The notes beneath the pieces were generated by a model, which did not search any database, had not been told where the DNA came from, and was given only the letters and a program-made list of their open reading frames with translations. A program made the position numbers and the translations under genes. Positions 45,360-53,623 of a stretch of DNA of 64,000 nucleotides are shown piece by piece. The stretch's first letter is position 1. The number at the start of each line of letters is the position of its first letter. Source of the stretch: an uncultured Elusimicrobiales bacterium (lineage in GTDB: Bacteria; Elusimicrobiota; Elusimicrobia; Elusimicrobiales; Elusimicrobiaceae); contig CALUZQ010000001.1 of NCBI GenBank assembly GCA_944325225.1, forward strand, positions 1 to 64,000, in the 5' to 3' direction.

Positions 45360-46397
45360 CTAAAGCATTAATTTTTCAATTTGGCGAAGGGCGTTATCGG
45401 CGTAAATTTTTACCGAGTCGTCGCCTGTTTTAGCCAACACTTTTAACTGGGGGATCATACTTTTGAGCAAACCCGTATCAAAAGCGCGGTCGGAGGTATA
45501 ATTAAAAGCGTCCGGGTTGGATAACACACCCGCCATATAAGCGGCGGCCCGGGCGGAATTGATGCGTTCGTTTTTGTTTGTACTTTCCAGCCCGCGGCGA
45601 ATGGTATCGGCCGCGTTGCCGGTCATGAACCCCAGGGCCAGCGCATAGGTGCCGGCGGCGGGGGTGTTATAATTTTGTTTAAGCCCTTTGGCTGCGGCTT
45701 GCAGGGTATAGTCGCGGTTAACGGCCAACCCGGTTGCAATTTGGGTTTGTACGGCGGGATCCACTTCGGTTTTGGCCATTTTAAGTAATTGTTTGGCGGC
45801 ATCTTCGGTATGCAAGGTAGTCAGCCAGCCGGCGGCCGCGGCACGGGTTTGGCTATCCGGGCTGGCGGCGGCCTGTTTTAAGTATTTTAGCAGGTGTTTG
45901 GGTTCTTCCGCCAATAAATTCATAGAACGGACGGCAAATTGCGGATCAAAAATATAGAGCAGCACCACTTCTTGCACATAGTTTTTATCGTCCGGATTGA
46001 TAATGCCGTAAGCCCCGGCCGCATAGGCGCGCAATACGGCATCTTTGCTTTCCAAACCATTTTGCAATATGGGGAGCAGTTCTTCCTGGGCGGTTCCCAT
46101 CGCCGTAATGATAATGGCGGCAAAGGTTTGTTTTAACGGATCGTCAGTTCTTAAAACCAGGTTAAAAAGGGCGGGCTGCTGGGTTTTGGCGGGAGGAGTT
46201 TTTACCAAACTTGCGCCGGCGGCAAAGACTGTATTGGGATCTTTGGCGGTGCGGAACAGGGTAAGCACTTGGTAATTTTCGGCCGCGGAGCGGTTATTTT
46301 TTTGCAAGAGGGGCAGCGCTTTTTCCAGTTGGGTTTGCGCCGAAACAGAGAGTGCCGCAAAGAGAACAGGCAGAAATAAAAAAGTTCGTTTATTCAT
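45360..46397 (-). CDS. Exported HEAT-repeat-like helical protein
   Basis: A 345-residue protein with a signal peptide (MNKRTFLFLPVLFAALSVSA) and a wholly helical body of repeated Ala/Leu-rich units such as VLRAYAAGAYGIIN and AAAAGWLTTLHTEDAAKQLL, typical of HEAT-like solenoids. It is probably a periplasmic scaffold; the partner is unknown. ATG at 46397 is preferred because TATAAT ends seven bases upstream and no ribosome site is present; another ATG at 46406 overlaps that hexamer. Confidence 0.75.
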   Translation of the reverse strand: MNKRTFLFLPVLFAALSVSAQTQLEKALPLLQKNNRSAAENYQVLTLFRTAKDPNTVFAAGASLVKTPPAKTQQPALFNLVLRTDDPLKQTFAAIIITAMGTAQEELLPILQNGLESKDAVLRAYAAGAYGIINPDDKNYVQEVVLLYIFDPQFAVRSMNLLAEEPKHLLKYLKQAAASPDSQTRAAAAGWLTTLHTEDAAKQLLKMAKTEVDPAVQTQIATGLAVNRDYTLQAAAKGLKQNYNTPAAGTYALALGFMTGNAADTIRRGLESTNKNERINSARAAAYMAGVLSNPDAFNYTSDRAFDTGLLKSMIPQLKVLAKTGDDSVKIYADNALRQIEKLML

Positions 46398-46446
46398 ATG
46401 CTTCATTATACCATTTAAAGCGGCTGTTTCTGGAGAGCATATAAAA

Positions 46447-46474
46447 ACTCCGCCCGTCAACAGGCGGAGTTTTT
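46447..46474. terminator. Terminator of the small gene at 46483
   Basis: ACTCCGCC-CGTCAACA-GGCGGAGT followed by T on one side and preceded by A on the other. Confidence 0.75.
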
Positions 46475-46482
46475 AAAAAGCG

Positions 46483-46644
46483 TTAGCGCAGGGCCAAGGC
46501 ATCAGCCAGCCGTTCGGCCGCCACTTGTTTCTTGTGGGCAACAGCCGGAGAGGAATACACCTGTAAATCGCCCTGTTCTCTGAGCACCACGATTTTCGTG
46601 TTTCCTAGCGCCAGCAAAAAGCGCAGATTGGTTTGGTTTTTCAT
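46483..46644 (-). CDS. Small hypothetical protein, 53 residues
   Basis: MKNQTNLRFLLALGNTKIV and on to ADALALR; basic, no membrane span. The start at 46644 is supported by AGGAG seven bases upstream, and a terminator follows the stop by nine bases, so promoter-less noise is unlikely. The frame is also open 11 codons further upstream. TKIVVLREQGDLQVYSS looks like a short beta-hairpin. No family recognised. Confidence 0.55.
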   Translation of the reverse strand: MKNQTNLRFLLALGNTKIVVLREQGDLQVYSSPAVAHKKQVAAERLADALALR

Positions 46645-46773
46645 AAAACGGCTCCTACAAATCAATTTCTTATTCATACTTTAACTGTTTGAACCGCAAA
46701 CGGCAAGGGCCTTTGGACCCAGGAGAATGATAGGTCCTGGAATCGTGTATATTGATATGGTAAAATAGGCAAT

Positions 46774-47739
46774 ATGAAACATATTTATTTTTTGTTGGTT
46801 TGTTTGCTGGCGGCCGTTTCCGGTTTTGCCCAGGAAGAGCTGATGATTATTAGTCCCGGACGGGAAACTTTCATTCATTTCCCTTCCGCCGTATTGGGGA
46901 ACAAACATACCCTAACCGTTTTTCTGCCCGAAAAAGCCATTCCGCTTTCCAAGCGATATCCCGTAGTATATTTGTTGGGTGCCAGCCCTAACCAGGCGGC
47001 CGAAGCCCAGCGGTTTCTGGAAAAACACAAAGCCCTGGTGGTGGGGATTGATTTGCAGGAAGCCGACTATCAGAATCAGGCCAAGATTGTAGAATTTGTA
47101 TCGCGGGAATTAATCCCCTATATTGATACCAATTATCTGACATTTACCGATGCGTCCCAGCGGTTTTTGGCGGCGCAGGGCAAAAGTGCCGCCTTGGCGG
47201 CAATTGCGCTGTTTGCCAAGCCCAATTTATTTGGCGGACTGGCGTTGGCTTCCAGCGGCGATGCCTTGGAACAGCTGACGCTGCCTGCCCATTCGGCGCG
47301 GGTTTTTGTGACAGGCCGTCAGCCGGAATTGGCTTTAGCCCAGCGGACTTTACAGCACTTGGGGCTTAAATACGGCAAAGATTTTGCCTTGGCTTATGCT
47401 TCTTCGGCGGACGGATTGTTTGACGGGTTGGATTTTGCGTACTTGACGGCGCCGGCGGACGAAGTGTCTTTAAAGCGATTGCTGCCCCAGCAAAGCGGCC
47501 GTATGCTCGTTTTGGAAAATGACGGAAGTGTTACACTATCTGTAAATGCCCGTTTGAACAACGGACGCACTTATGTCTATATTCCCGTTTCTTTGCGTAT
47601 TAGCCCCCCTTATTTGAACTGGGACGCTTCGCGGGGGGAACTGACAGCCCTGCCCGGTGCCGAGCCCGGAACGGTCAAAATCAGTGGGGGTGTGGATAAA
47701 ATTGGGTTTCAAACCAAAATAAAGCTTAAAAAACAATAA
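46774..47739 (+). CDS. Exported esterase-like (alpha/beta hydrolase fold) protein with atypical nucleophile site
   Basis: A 321-residue protein with a signal peptide ending SGFAQ. Segments HTLTVFLPEKAI, RYPVVYLLGAS and FVSRELIPYID resemble the putative-esterase (PF00756) group. At the nucleophile elbow the sequence is AAQGKSAALAA: Ser is present but the usual G-x-S-x-G lacks its last Gly. It may be a weak or inactive hydrolase or a binding protein. TAAAAT lies seven bases before the ATG and there is no ribosome site. Confidence 0.65.
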   Translation: MKHIYFLLVCLLAAVSGFAQEELMIISPGRETFIHFPSAVLGNKHTLTVFLPEKAIPLSKRYPVVYLLGASPNQAAEAQRFLEKHKALVVGIDLQEADYQNQAKIVEFVSRELIPYIDTNYLTFTDASQRFLAAQGKSAALAAIALFAKPNLFGGLALASSGDALEQLTLPAHSARVFVTGRQPELALAQRTLQHLGLKYGKDFALAYASSADGLFDGLDFAYLTAPADEVSLKRLLPQQSGRMLVLENDGSVTLSVNARLNNGRTYVYIPVSLRISPPYLNWDASRGELTALPGAEPGTVKISGGVDKIGFQTKIKLKKQ

Positions 47740-47868
47740 AAATGCGTTAAAGAGGCCCTTTTATGCAAAAAAAACGGAACTTGTCAACAGTTTTTTTTAA
47801 AATCTGTAAATAAAGGCGCAAAAGGGGGAAAGGTGAAATCCTCGTCGGAAAATTTACTAAAAACTAAA

Positions 47869-48027
47869 TTATCCCCCTATACAGACGGGAAGTTATCCAC
47901 AGAAAAACGAGGTTATCCACAACCCTTGGAAAAGACCCTTTAAAATTTCACGAAAAAAACGCTTTTTTGTGGAAAACTGTAGAGTATAGCCGAAATTATC
48001 CACAGGTTATCCACAGTGTGTGGATAA
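47869..48027. other. oriC: DnaA-box cluster, candidate replication origin
   Basis: Four perfect TTATCCACA boxes (47893-47901, 47913-47921, 47996-48004, 48007-48015) and one in reverse (48019-48027, TGTGGATAA), plus near-matches TGTGGAAAA (47968-47976) and TTATCCCCC (47869-47877), in a non-coding 356-base gap. AT-rich stretches lie at about 47790-47870 and 47941-47970. Genes to the left are mostly on the minus strand and genes to the right lean to plus, as expected around an origin. The flanking genes are not dnaA or dnaN. Confidence 0.7.
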
Positions 48028-48095
48028 CTTTGAAACCAGAAAAAATTACGCGTTTTGGTCCCTCTTTTGCTATAATTGGGGACAGGAGGAAATCT

Positions 48096-48626
48096 ATGAA
48101 ATTGAGAACCGTTTTGTTGTTTATTTGTTCTGCCGCGCTGTTTGCTTGTTCTTCTGCCCAAAAAGAGGACGAAGAAATCCCGCGCCCGGCTAAAAGGGAT
48201 CCGATTATTGAAGAACAGGCCAAAAAGAACCAAAAGCTTTACAACCAGAGCGAAGCCCGTATGGCTAAAACGCTTAAACTGCCGGCGATTACCTACGAAT
48301 TTGACTCTATCCGCCCACCGGATTATGCCTATCCTTTCTTGGATAAAGTGGCCAATGTAATGAATTCCCACCCCTCGCTGCATTTAATTGTGGAAGGACA
48401 TACCGATGTGTTGGGCTCGGAAGAGTACAACTATTGGCTGGGGGCTTCCCGGGCGGCGGCGATGAAGGCCTATTTGGTCAGCCGCGGCGTAAATGCGGAG
48501 CGTATCCGGATTCATTCCCACGGGAAAGACCGCCCTCTTACACTGGATAATTCCAGCGACGGACGGCGCACCAACCGCCGGGTAGAATTTTCGTTTACCA
48601 CCCGCAACTGGAATTCTATTTATTAA
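48096..48626 (+). CDS. Pal/OmpA-family lipoprotein
   Basis: A 176-residue lipoprotein: signal peptide with LFAC near residue 18, a charged linker, then an OmpA-like peptidoglycan-binding domain with YEFDSIRPPDY, VEGHTDVLGSEEYN, RAAAMKAYLVSRGV and GRRTNRRVEFSF. The plan is that of peptidoglycan-associated lipoproteins. ATG at 48096 follows AGGAGG; TATAAT is at 48071-48076. It begins directly beside the DnaA-box cluster. Confidence 0.9.
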   Translation: MKLRTVLLFICSAALFACSSAQKEDEEIPRPAKRDPIIEEQAKKNQKLYNQSEARMAKTLKLPAITYEFDSIRPPDYAYPFLDKVANVMNSHPSLHLIVEGHTDVLGSEEYNYWLGASRAAAMKAYLVSRGVNAERIRIHSHGKDRPLTLDNSSDGRRTNRRVEFSFTTRNWNSIY

Positions 48627-48660
48627 CCTGCCCATTTATCGCTTACCCCTTATCGCTTAC

Positions 48661-48693
48661 CCCGCCCCGGAACGAATCCGGGGCGGGTTTTTT
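48661..48693 (+). terminator. Terminator after Pal-like gene
   Basis: CCCGCCCCGGA-ACGAA-TCCGGGGCGGG followed by six T. Just upstream, 14 bases (TTATCGCTTACCCC) occur twice in tandem at 48636-48663. Confidence 0.9.
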
Positions 48694-48884
48694 AGGGTCA
48701 TTTGCCCGGCTGGGGCGTTTTCCGGGCTATAAAGAGATGATACGCGGACATGCGGATTGCTCTTGGATTTGAATCGGATTTTGCCAGGGCTCCACTGAAA
48801 CGCCCTTTACCAATGGGGCTGCTATAGCAAAAAAACCGGCGCGGGACGGACTCCCGGCCGGGTGGAAGGGAAAATAAAAAGAGG

Positions 48885-49775
48885 TCAATTTTCCATAATT
48901 TGAAGGGCTTTGCGGTCGTCCGGAACGACGGAAGCGTCCTCTAAGCTTACGCGCCACTTGCCGCAGGGGAAGGTGGAACTGTTCAATTTTTTGCTGTTTA
49001 CGCCGGTACGCGCTTTGGCCCGGCAGGAAACGGTGTAATCCCCCTGGGGGTTGAGCGGGCTGACGCTTAACAGCCGTTCGCTTAACATAAATACAGCGCC
49101 CTGTTGGCGGTAATTTTTATTCATCTGATAGAAATAAGCGTCAATTTTAGCCCCTGCTTTGCGAAGCAGTAAACTTTTAACCAAGGTTTCTTTGGCCTGC
49201 GCTTCTTGGGCGTGTTTTTTGGTTTGTTTGGTTTCTTCGGCCTGGCGTTGCTGTTGTTCAATCAAATAAGCGTTGCGGCGGGTTTGCAGGCGTTGGGCGG
49301 CGGCTTCTATTTGGGCCAGCCGGGCGGGATTTTCGTATTCTTTGTAGGAAAGTTTTACCAACCCGCTGTTGCTGACGGCTCCTTTGGGGGATACGGTTAC
49401 TTTGGTCGTATTGACTAAATTGGAGTGGGATACTTTAAAAGTAATCTTGTCCGGCGAGTATTTGCGGGCGCGGCCGTAGTAGGACAGGTCCTTGTCAAAA
49501 TTTTTATTAAAATCCAGGGTTACTTCGTCCTTATCGCTGCGCCAGCAGCAGGCCGAGATGCAGGCCTCCTGCAAGTTTATCTGTTCGGCCGCTTCCTGGG
49601 GCCAAAAATGGATATTAAATTGATAGCAGGAATCGTATTGCTTGCCGTCAAAATCCAGTTTCTTGCCGGAAACTTCCAGCCAGGGTTTTGTGGTAGCCAC
49701 GCCGGAATTGTTCAGCGGCGTATAACACGCCCCCAGCAGGAAAACAAAAATTGCGCCGCAAAGTATTTTTTTCAT
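48885..49775 (-). CDS. Lipoprotein of unknown function with coiled coil
   Basis: A 296-residue protein with a lipoprotein signal ending LLGAC at residue 17. Residues about 20-150 are beta-rich with a CISACCW cysteine cluster; about 155-195 form a Gln/Glu/Lys coiled coil; the C-terminus has another Cys pair. No family recognised. TATAAT ends six bases before the ATG with no ribosome site, so a leaderless message is likely. Divergent from the MscS-type channel. Confidence 0.7.
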   Translation of the reverse strand: MKKILCGAIFVFLLGACYTPLNNSGVATTKPWLEVSGKKLDFDGKQYDSCYQFNIHFWPQEAAEQINLQEACISACCWRSDKDEVTLDFNKNFDKDLSYYGRARKYSPDKITFKVSHSNLVNTTKVTVSPKGAVSNSGLVKLSYKEYENPARLAQIEAAAQRLQTRRNAYLIEQQQRQAEETKQTKKHAQEAQAKETLVKSLLLRKAGAKIDAYFYQMNKNYRQQGAVFMLSERLLSVSPLNPQGDYTVSCRAKARTGVNSKKLNSSTFPCGKWRVSLEDASVVPDDRKALQIMEN

Positions 49776-49781
49776 ACACTT

Positions 49782-49787
49782 ATTATA
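49782..49787 (-). promoter_or_regulatory. TATAAT six bases before a lipoprotein ATG
   Basis: Minus strand TATAAT-AAGTGT-ATG, the same layout as at 12867 and 25233. Confidence 0.55.
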
Positions 49788-49815
49788 GTAACTTTTTCAA
49801 AAAAGGGGTGCGTGT

Positions 49816-51102
49816 ATGAATTTTATTTTGCCGTATATAGAGAAACTGCCCTATATTCCGGATCAGTATAATACGCTTATCGCCCAGTTGATAGCGGCGT
49901 TTTTATTCGTTTTTATTTTGTATGTCCTAGCTCGGTTTTCGTCGTGGTTTTTTAACAAGTATTTAGGGAAACTGGTGGCGCGTTTCAATTCAGGCAAATG
50001 GTTTAATGCTATGGCCGAACATCAGTTTTTTACGGCGGTGGGCGTAGTCGTTTCGGCGCTGGCGGCCATTAATTTGTATCCAGTTTTTATTACCAAAGAA
50101 GTGGCCTGGCTGACTACGCTGATGGGCAAATTAACCGGTCTTTTTATCGTGCTGAGTTTTGCCTGGCTGATTAATTCCGTGCTGGATACGCTGGGCCGTT
50201 TGTTCGGCCGCAACCCCAATATCCCCATTAAGGGGCTGGTGCAGGCCTTAAAAATTATTTTATTTTTAATTACGGGGCTGTTTATTCTTTCTTTGCTTTT
50301 AGGCCGGCGGCCGATGTATATTATCACGGGCTTATCGGCGTTGGCAGCTGTATTTTCGTTGATTTTTAAAGACCCGATTTTAGGATTTGCCGCCAGTATC
50401 CAGCTGACCACTAATAAACTGATTAAAATCGGCGATTGGATCACCGTGGATTCCGCCGGCGCCGATGGGAACATTATTGATATTTCCTTAACCAGCGTAC
50501 GGGTGCAGAATTTTGATATGACCATCGTCAGCGTGCCTACTTACGATATGATTTCCAAACCGTTTAAAAACTGGAGCGGTATGTATCAAGCCAAGGCGCG
50601 GCGTATTCAGCGCAGTATTTTGATTGATGTGGATACGGTCAAATTTTTGGACCGGCCCATGTTGGAACGCTTGAAAAAGATTCAGCTGTTAAAAGATTAT
50701 TTGGAACAAAAAGAAGCTGAAATCAAAGCGTTCAATGCCGAGCGGAATGTGAAGGAAAATATCTTAAACGGCCGTCATTTAACCAATATCGGTACTTTTC
50801 GCCATTATGCCGAGTTATATTTGGCGTCCCGGCCGTATGTCGTGTCGGACAATGCGGACTTTACCCTTATGGTGCGCCAACTCAAACAGGAAGCACAGGG
50901 GCTTCCGCTGGAAATTTATTGTTTCTTGAATACGACGGTTTGGACGGAATACGAAGCCCTGCAAAGCGATATTTTTGACCATCTGTTTTCCGTCTTGCCG
51001 GAGTTCGGGCTTTATGCTTATCAGCAGCCCAGCGGGCGCAATATCGCCCAAGGAATTAAACTGCTGTCCGAACCGCCGTCCAGTTCCTTGTCGGAACAAT
51101 AA
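49816..51102 (+). CDS. MscS-family mechanosensitive channel (YbdG-like)
   Basis: A 428-residue membrane protein with about five spans followed by the MscS core: the pore-lining helix ALAAVFSLIFKDPILGFAAS near residues 172-191 (given here as its first 20), then NKLIKIGDWITV and the beta domain. An inserted cytoplasmic segment (about 270-330) is as in the YbdG/YnaI-like longer members. It would release solutes on osmotic downshock. AGGGG precedes the ATG. Confidence 0.87.
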   Translation: MNFILPYIEKLPYIPDQYNTLIAQLIAAFLFVFILYVLARFSSWFFNKYLGKLVARFNSGKWFNAMAEHQFFTAVGVVVSALAAINLYPVFITKEVAWLTTLMGKLTGLFIVLSFAWLINSVLDTLGRLFGRNPNIPIKGLVQALKIILFLITGLFILSLLLGRRPMYIITGLSALAAVFSLIFKDPILGFAASIQLTTNKLIKIGDWITVDSAGADGNIIDISLTSVRVQNFDMTIVSVPTYDMISKPFKNWSGMYQAKARRIQRSILIDVDTVKFLDRPMLERLKKIQLLKDYLEQKEAEIKAFNAERNVKENILNGRHLTNIGTFRHYAELYLASRPYVVSDNADFTLMVRQLKQEAQGLPLEIYCFLNTTVWTEYEALQSDIFDHLFSVLPEFGLYAYQQPSGRNIAQGIKLLSEPPSSSLSEQ

Positions 51103-51160
51103 GAAACAACGAACCAGACCGTTTGAAGCGCCGCTTGTATTTGGAGCGCTAACAGTTAAG

Positions 51161-51186
51161 CCCCCGGGCATAACCCGGGGGGTTTT
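51161..51186 (+). terminator. Terminator after the MscS gene
   Basis: CCCCCGGG-CATAA-CCCGGGGG followed by TTTT. The 51187-51410 stretch that follows has no gene or repeat that I recognise. Confidence 0.82.
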
Positions 51187-51416
51187 GTGGGTTAATTCCC
51201 ACCCAGTTTGGTACTTTTCGCGTGAAGTTGGGGGTAAATTTTACTGGTTATCCGCTAGGGCGGCTGCGTTTTTTGACAGTTATCGGTCTGGCAATCGGCT
51301 TTTTGCCGGCAGGAAGGGGAAAATCTTGGGCCGTTTTGTGCAAAAATTCAAAAATACCCCGGTTGTGCGGGATAAAATTTCTCAATATCTTTCGGTGTGT
51401 GAGGGAATATATAAAA

Positions 51417-51469
51417 ACAGCCCCGGAAACCCGGGGCTGTAATTAAAACCCCGGCGGTAAAGCCGGGGT
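51417..51469 (-). terminator. Two tandem terminators for the symporter gene
   Basis: ACCCCGGC/GCCGGGGT (51448-51469) and ACAGCCCCGG/CCGGGGCTGT (51417-51440), each followed by T-rich DNA on the minus strand. Confidence 0.8.
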
Positions 51470-51474
51470 AAAGT

Positions 51475-52974
51475 TTATTTTGCTGCGGTTTTGGGTTTTT
51501 TGCCTACGATGTTTTTGATGTTTTTGCGGGTCGTTCTAATAATGACTTTGCGGAAACACCACAGCGCCCAAATGTTGGGAACGGTCATCATCGTCATGGT
51601 AAAAATAGCCAAGGCCCACATAAAGCGGGTGGAATTGTTGGCTTCGGCGGTGCGGGTCAGCGAATCCACAATCGTAAAATCCCACGAAAAGCTCGTGCCA
51701 ATCCAGCCGCCGATAAATACCAGCAGGATAAAAATAATGCGCGACGGTTTAATCAGGAAATTAGCCCCCTTGCACAAAAACTGCAGGGCTTTTTCCATAT
51801 AATATCCCCAGCCGATAATCGTGGTAAACGAGAAAATAACCAGCGAAAAAATCAGAATGGGCGTACCAATATACGGAACCGTTTTGAAGGCGCTGTTGCA
51901 GAGGTTTGCCGCATACACATTGGGGTTTTGCCAATCGCCGGCCAGCACGATAACCATGCCCGTCAGCGTGCAGATGAAAATAGCCCAAAAGACGGATGTA
52001 GCTGAAATAATGGCCATTTGGGTAGCGCTGCGGGTTTTGGCTGCTGCTGCTGCAATAGAAGCACTGCCCAAGCCGGCTTCCGTGGCGAGTACCGCGCGGG
52101 TAACCCCGGCGCTGACGGCCGGAATCATGGCCTGGATAATGCCCATAATCCCTACGCCGATGGCTCCGCCGGCGGCCGCTTTTCCCGTGAAAGCGCTTTT
52201 TACTACAATCATTACCGCTTGCGGAATATCGCTAAAATTCATAATGAGTACGATGATAGCAATCAGCAAATACAAGCTGCCCATAATCGGCACCAGCCAT
52301 TCGGAATAGGCCGCGATGCGTTTTACGCCGCCGATGACTACCACTGCCGTAGCCGCCGCCACGAATAATCCCACATACCAGGGGTTTAAATTGTACCCTT
52401 CGCGCAGCGCGTCGGCAATAGAGTTGGACTGCAGGGCACTCCCAGCGGTAAATCCCATCAGCAGCGTGCCGACGGCAAAGATAACCGCCAGCCATTTCAG
52501 TTTGAGAATATTGGAAAGATAATACATCGGGCCGCCCACATATTCCCCGTCGGGCAGTTTAACGCGGTATTTAAACGCCACCATACATTCGCAGTATTTA
52601 ATGGCAAAGTTGAAAAAACCGGCCACAATCATCCAGAACAGCGCCCCCGGGCCGCCCTCTGCTACGGCGGTAGTTACGCCGATAATGCTCCCGGTTCCCA
52701 CTGTGGCGCCAATCATTACCGCCAGCGAACCAAAGCTGCTTACCATCCCTTCCGATTCCACTTTCATAACAGAAAGTTTCATAGCCGGCCAGGTATATTT
52801 TTGAAGAAAATGCAGCCGTATGGTAAAATAAATGCCTAAAAAGAGCAAAATGATAATCATGGGGGGGCCCCAAATAAGTGTATTGAAGCCGTTCATCAAG
52901 TCATATGCAGTGTGCACGGAAGGACCGCTCAAAAAAGCCATGAATGCGGACCCTAATTGTTGGATACTTTGCAT
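51475..52974 (-). CDS. Alanine/glycine:cation symporter (AGCS family)
   Basis: A 499-residue transporter with about ten membrane spans. FGSLAVMIGATVGTGSIIGV near residue 82, GGPGALFWM, GGPMYYL and AVLATEAGLGSASIAAAAA (near residue 297) are family signatures; the last marks the sodium-coupled alanine/glycine carriers. It imports alanine or glycine with Na+. AGGAGG lies 14 bases before the ATG, a long spacing, so the start could be slightly off. It ends at two terminators. Confidence 0.93.
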   Translation of the reverse strand: MQSIQQLGSAFMAFLSGPSVHTAYDLMNGFNTLIWGPPMIIILLFLGIYFTIRLHFLQKYTWPAMKLSVMKVESEGMVSSFGSLAVMIGATVGTGSIIGVTTAVAEGGPGALFWMIVAGFFNFAIKYCECMVAFKYRVKLPDGEYVGGPMYYLSNILKLKWLAVIFAVGTLLMGFTAGSALQSNSIADALREGYNLNPWYVGLFVAAATAVVVIGGVKRIAAYSEWLVPIMGSLYLLIAIIVLIMNFSDIPQAVMIVVKSAFTGKAAAGGAIGVGIMGIIQAMIPAVSAGVTRAVLATEAGLGSASIAAAAAKTRSATQMAIISATSVFWAIFICTLTGMVIVLAGDWQNPNVYAANLCNSAFKTVPYIGTPILIFSLVIFSFTTIIGWGYYMEKALQFLCKGANFLIKPSRIIFILLVFIGGWIGTSFSWDFTIVDSLTRTAEANNSTRFMWALAIFTMTMMTVPNIWALWCFRKVIIRTTRKNIKNIVGKKPKTAAK

Positions 52975-53076
52975 GAGTATTTTGGTTTCCTCCTAAACGG
53001 TACAACCTTCTTATTTTACTAAAAATAGACGGGAAAAAGTAAATTTTTCAAAAATAGGAAAAATTTTGCGGAAAAC

Positions 53077-53106
53077 TTCACAACTGTACCCAATATGATA
53101 TATAAT
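53077..53106 (+). promoter_or_regulatory. Promoter for the 53 kb lipoprotein/nad genes
   Basis: TTCACA (53077-53082) and TATAAT (53101-53106) with an 18-base spacer. A GCGGGC/GCCCGC hairpin (53117-53131) follows in the leader. Confidence 0.7.
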
Positions 53107-53150
53107 GAAATAACGCGCGGGCACAGCCCGCAATTTAAAGGAGACGGGTT

Positions 53151-53615
53151 ATGAATAAACTTTTACTCGCGGCCTGTATTGCCGCACTGGGCGCCGCTGC
53201 TTGTTCATCGGGCAACGCCAATACAAAAAATGCGGACGGGAACACCGCTTCGTCCAAAAATGCCAAATATCAAATTATTGACCAGGAGTTTGACAACCTC
53301 CTCGCGCCCGACGCCGATTACGATACCATTCCCGACTATGAACTGCAGGCCTGCGGCGATTCTTACCTGCCGCCTGCCACCACGCCGCTTAAAGGCGCTT
53401 CTAAACCAGCCGCTAAAAAGACGGCTAAAACAGCAGCGGCTAAGTCCGCCTCTTCCAGCAGTTCCTCTAATGTAACGACTAATAAAAAAGTCATCAATAA
53501 TACCAATATCTATTATCTGGACGGCTCCGCCCCGAGCACCTCTTCTTCCTCTACCACCACTACTTATACGAGCGAAGAAGCGCTCCCGCCGGCGGATATG
53601 CCCGATACCCTGTAA
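53151..53615 (+). CDS. Low-complexity lipoprotein of unknown function
   Basis: A 154-residue protein with a lipoprotein signal ending GAAAC near residue 18. The mature part is rich in Ser, Thr, Ala and Lys (KKTAKTAAAKSASSSSSSN and later a SSSSTTTT run), so largely unstructured. AGGAG precedes the ATG. It lies eight bases before nadA, making a shared message likely though the roles look unrelated. Confidence 0.72.
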   Translation: MNKLLLAACIAALGAAACSSGNANTKNADGNTASSKNAKYQIIDQEFDNLLAPDADYDTIPDYELQACGDSYLPPATTPLKGASKPAAKKTAKTAAAKSASSSSSSNVTTNKKVINNTNIYYLDGSAPSTSSSSTTTTYTSEEALPPADMPDTL

Positions 53616-53623
53616 CGCTTTAT

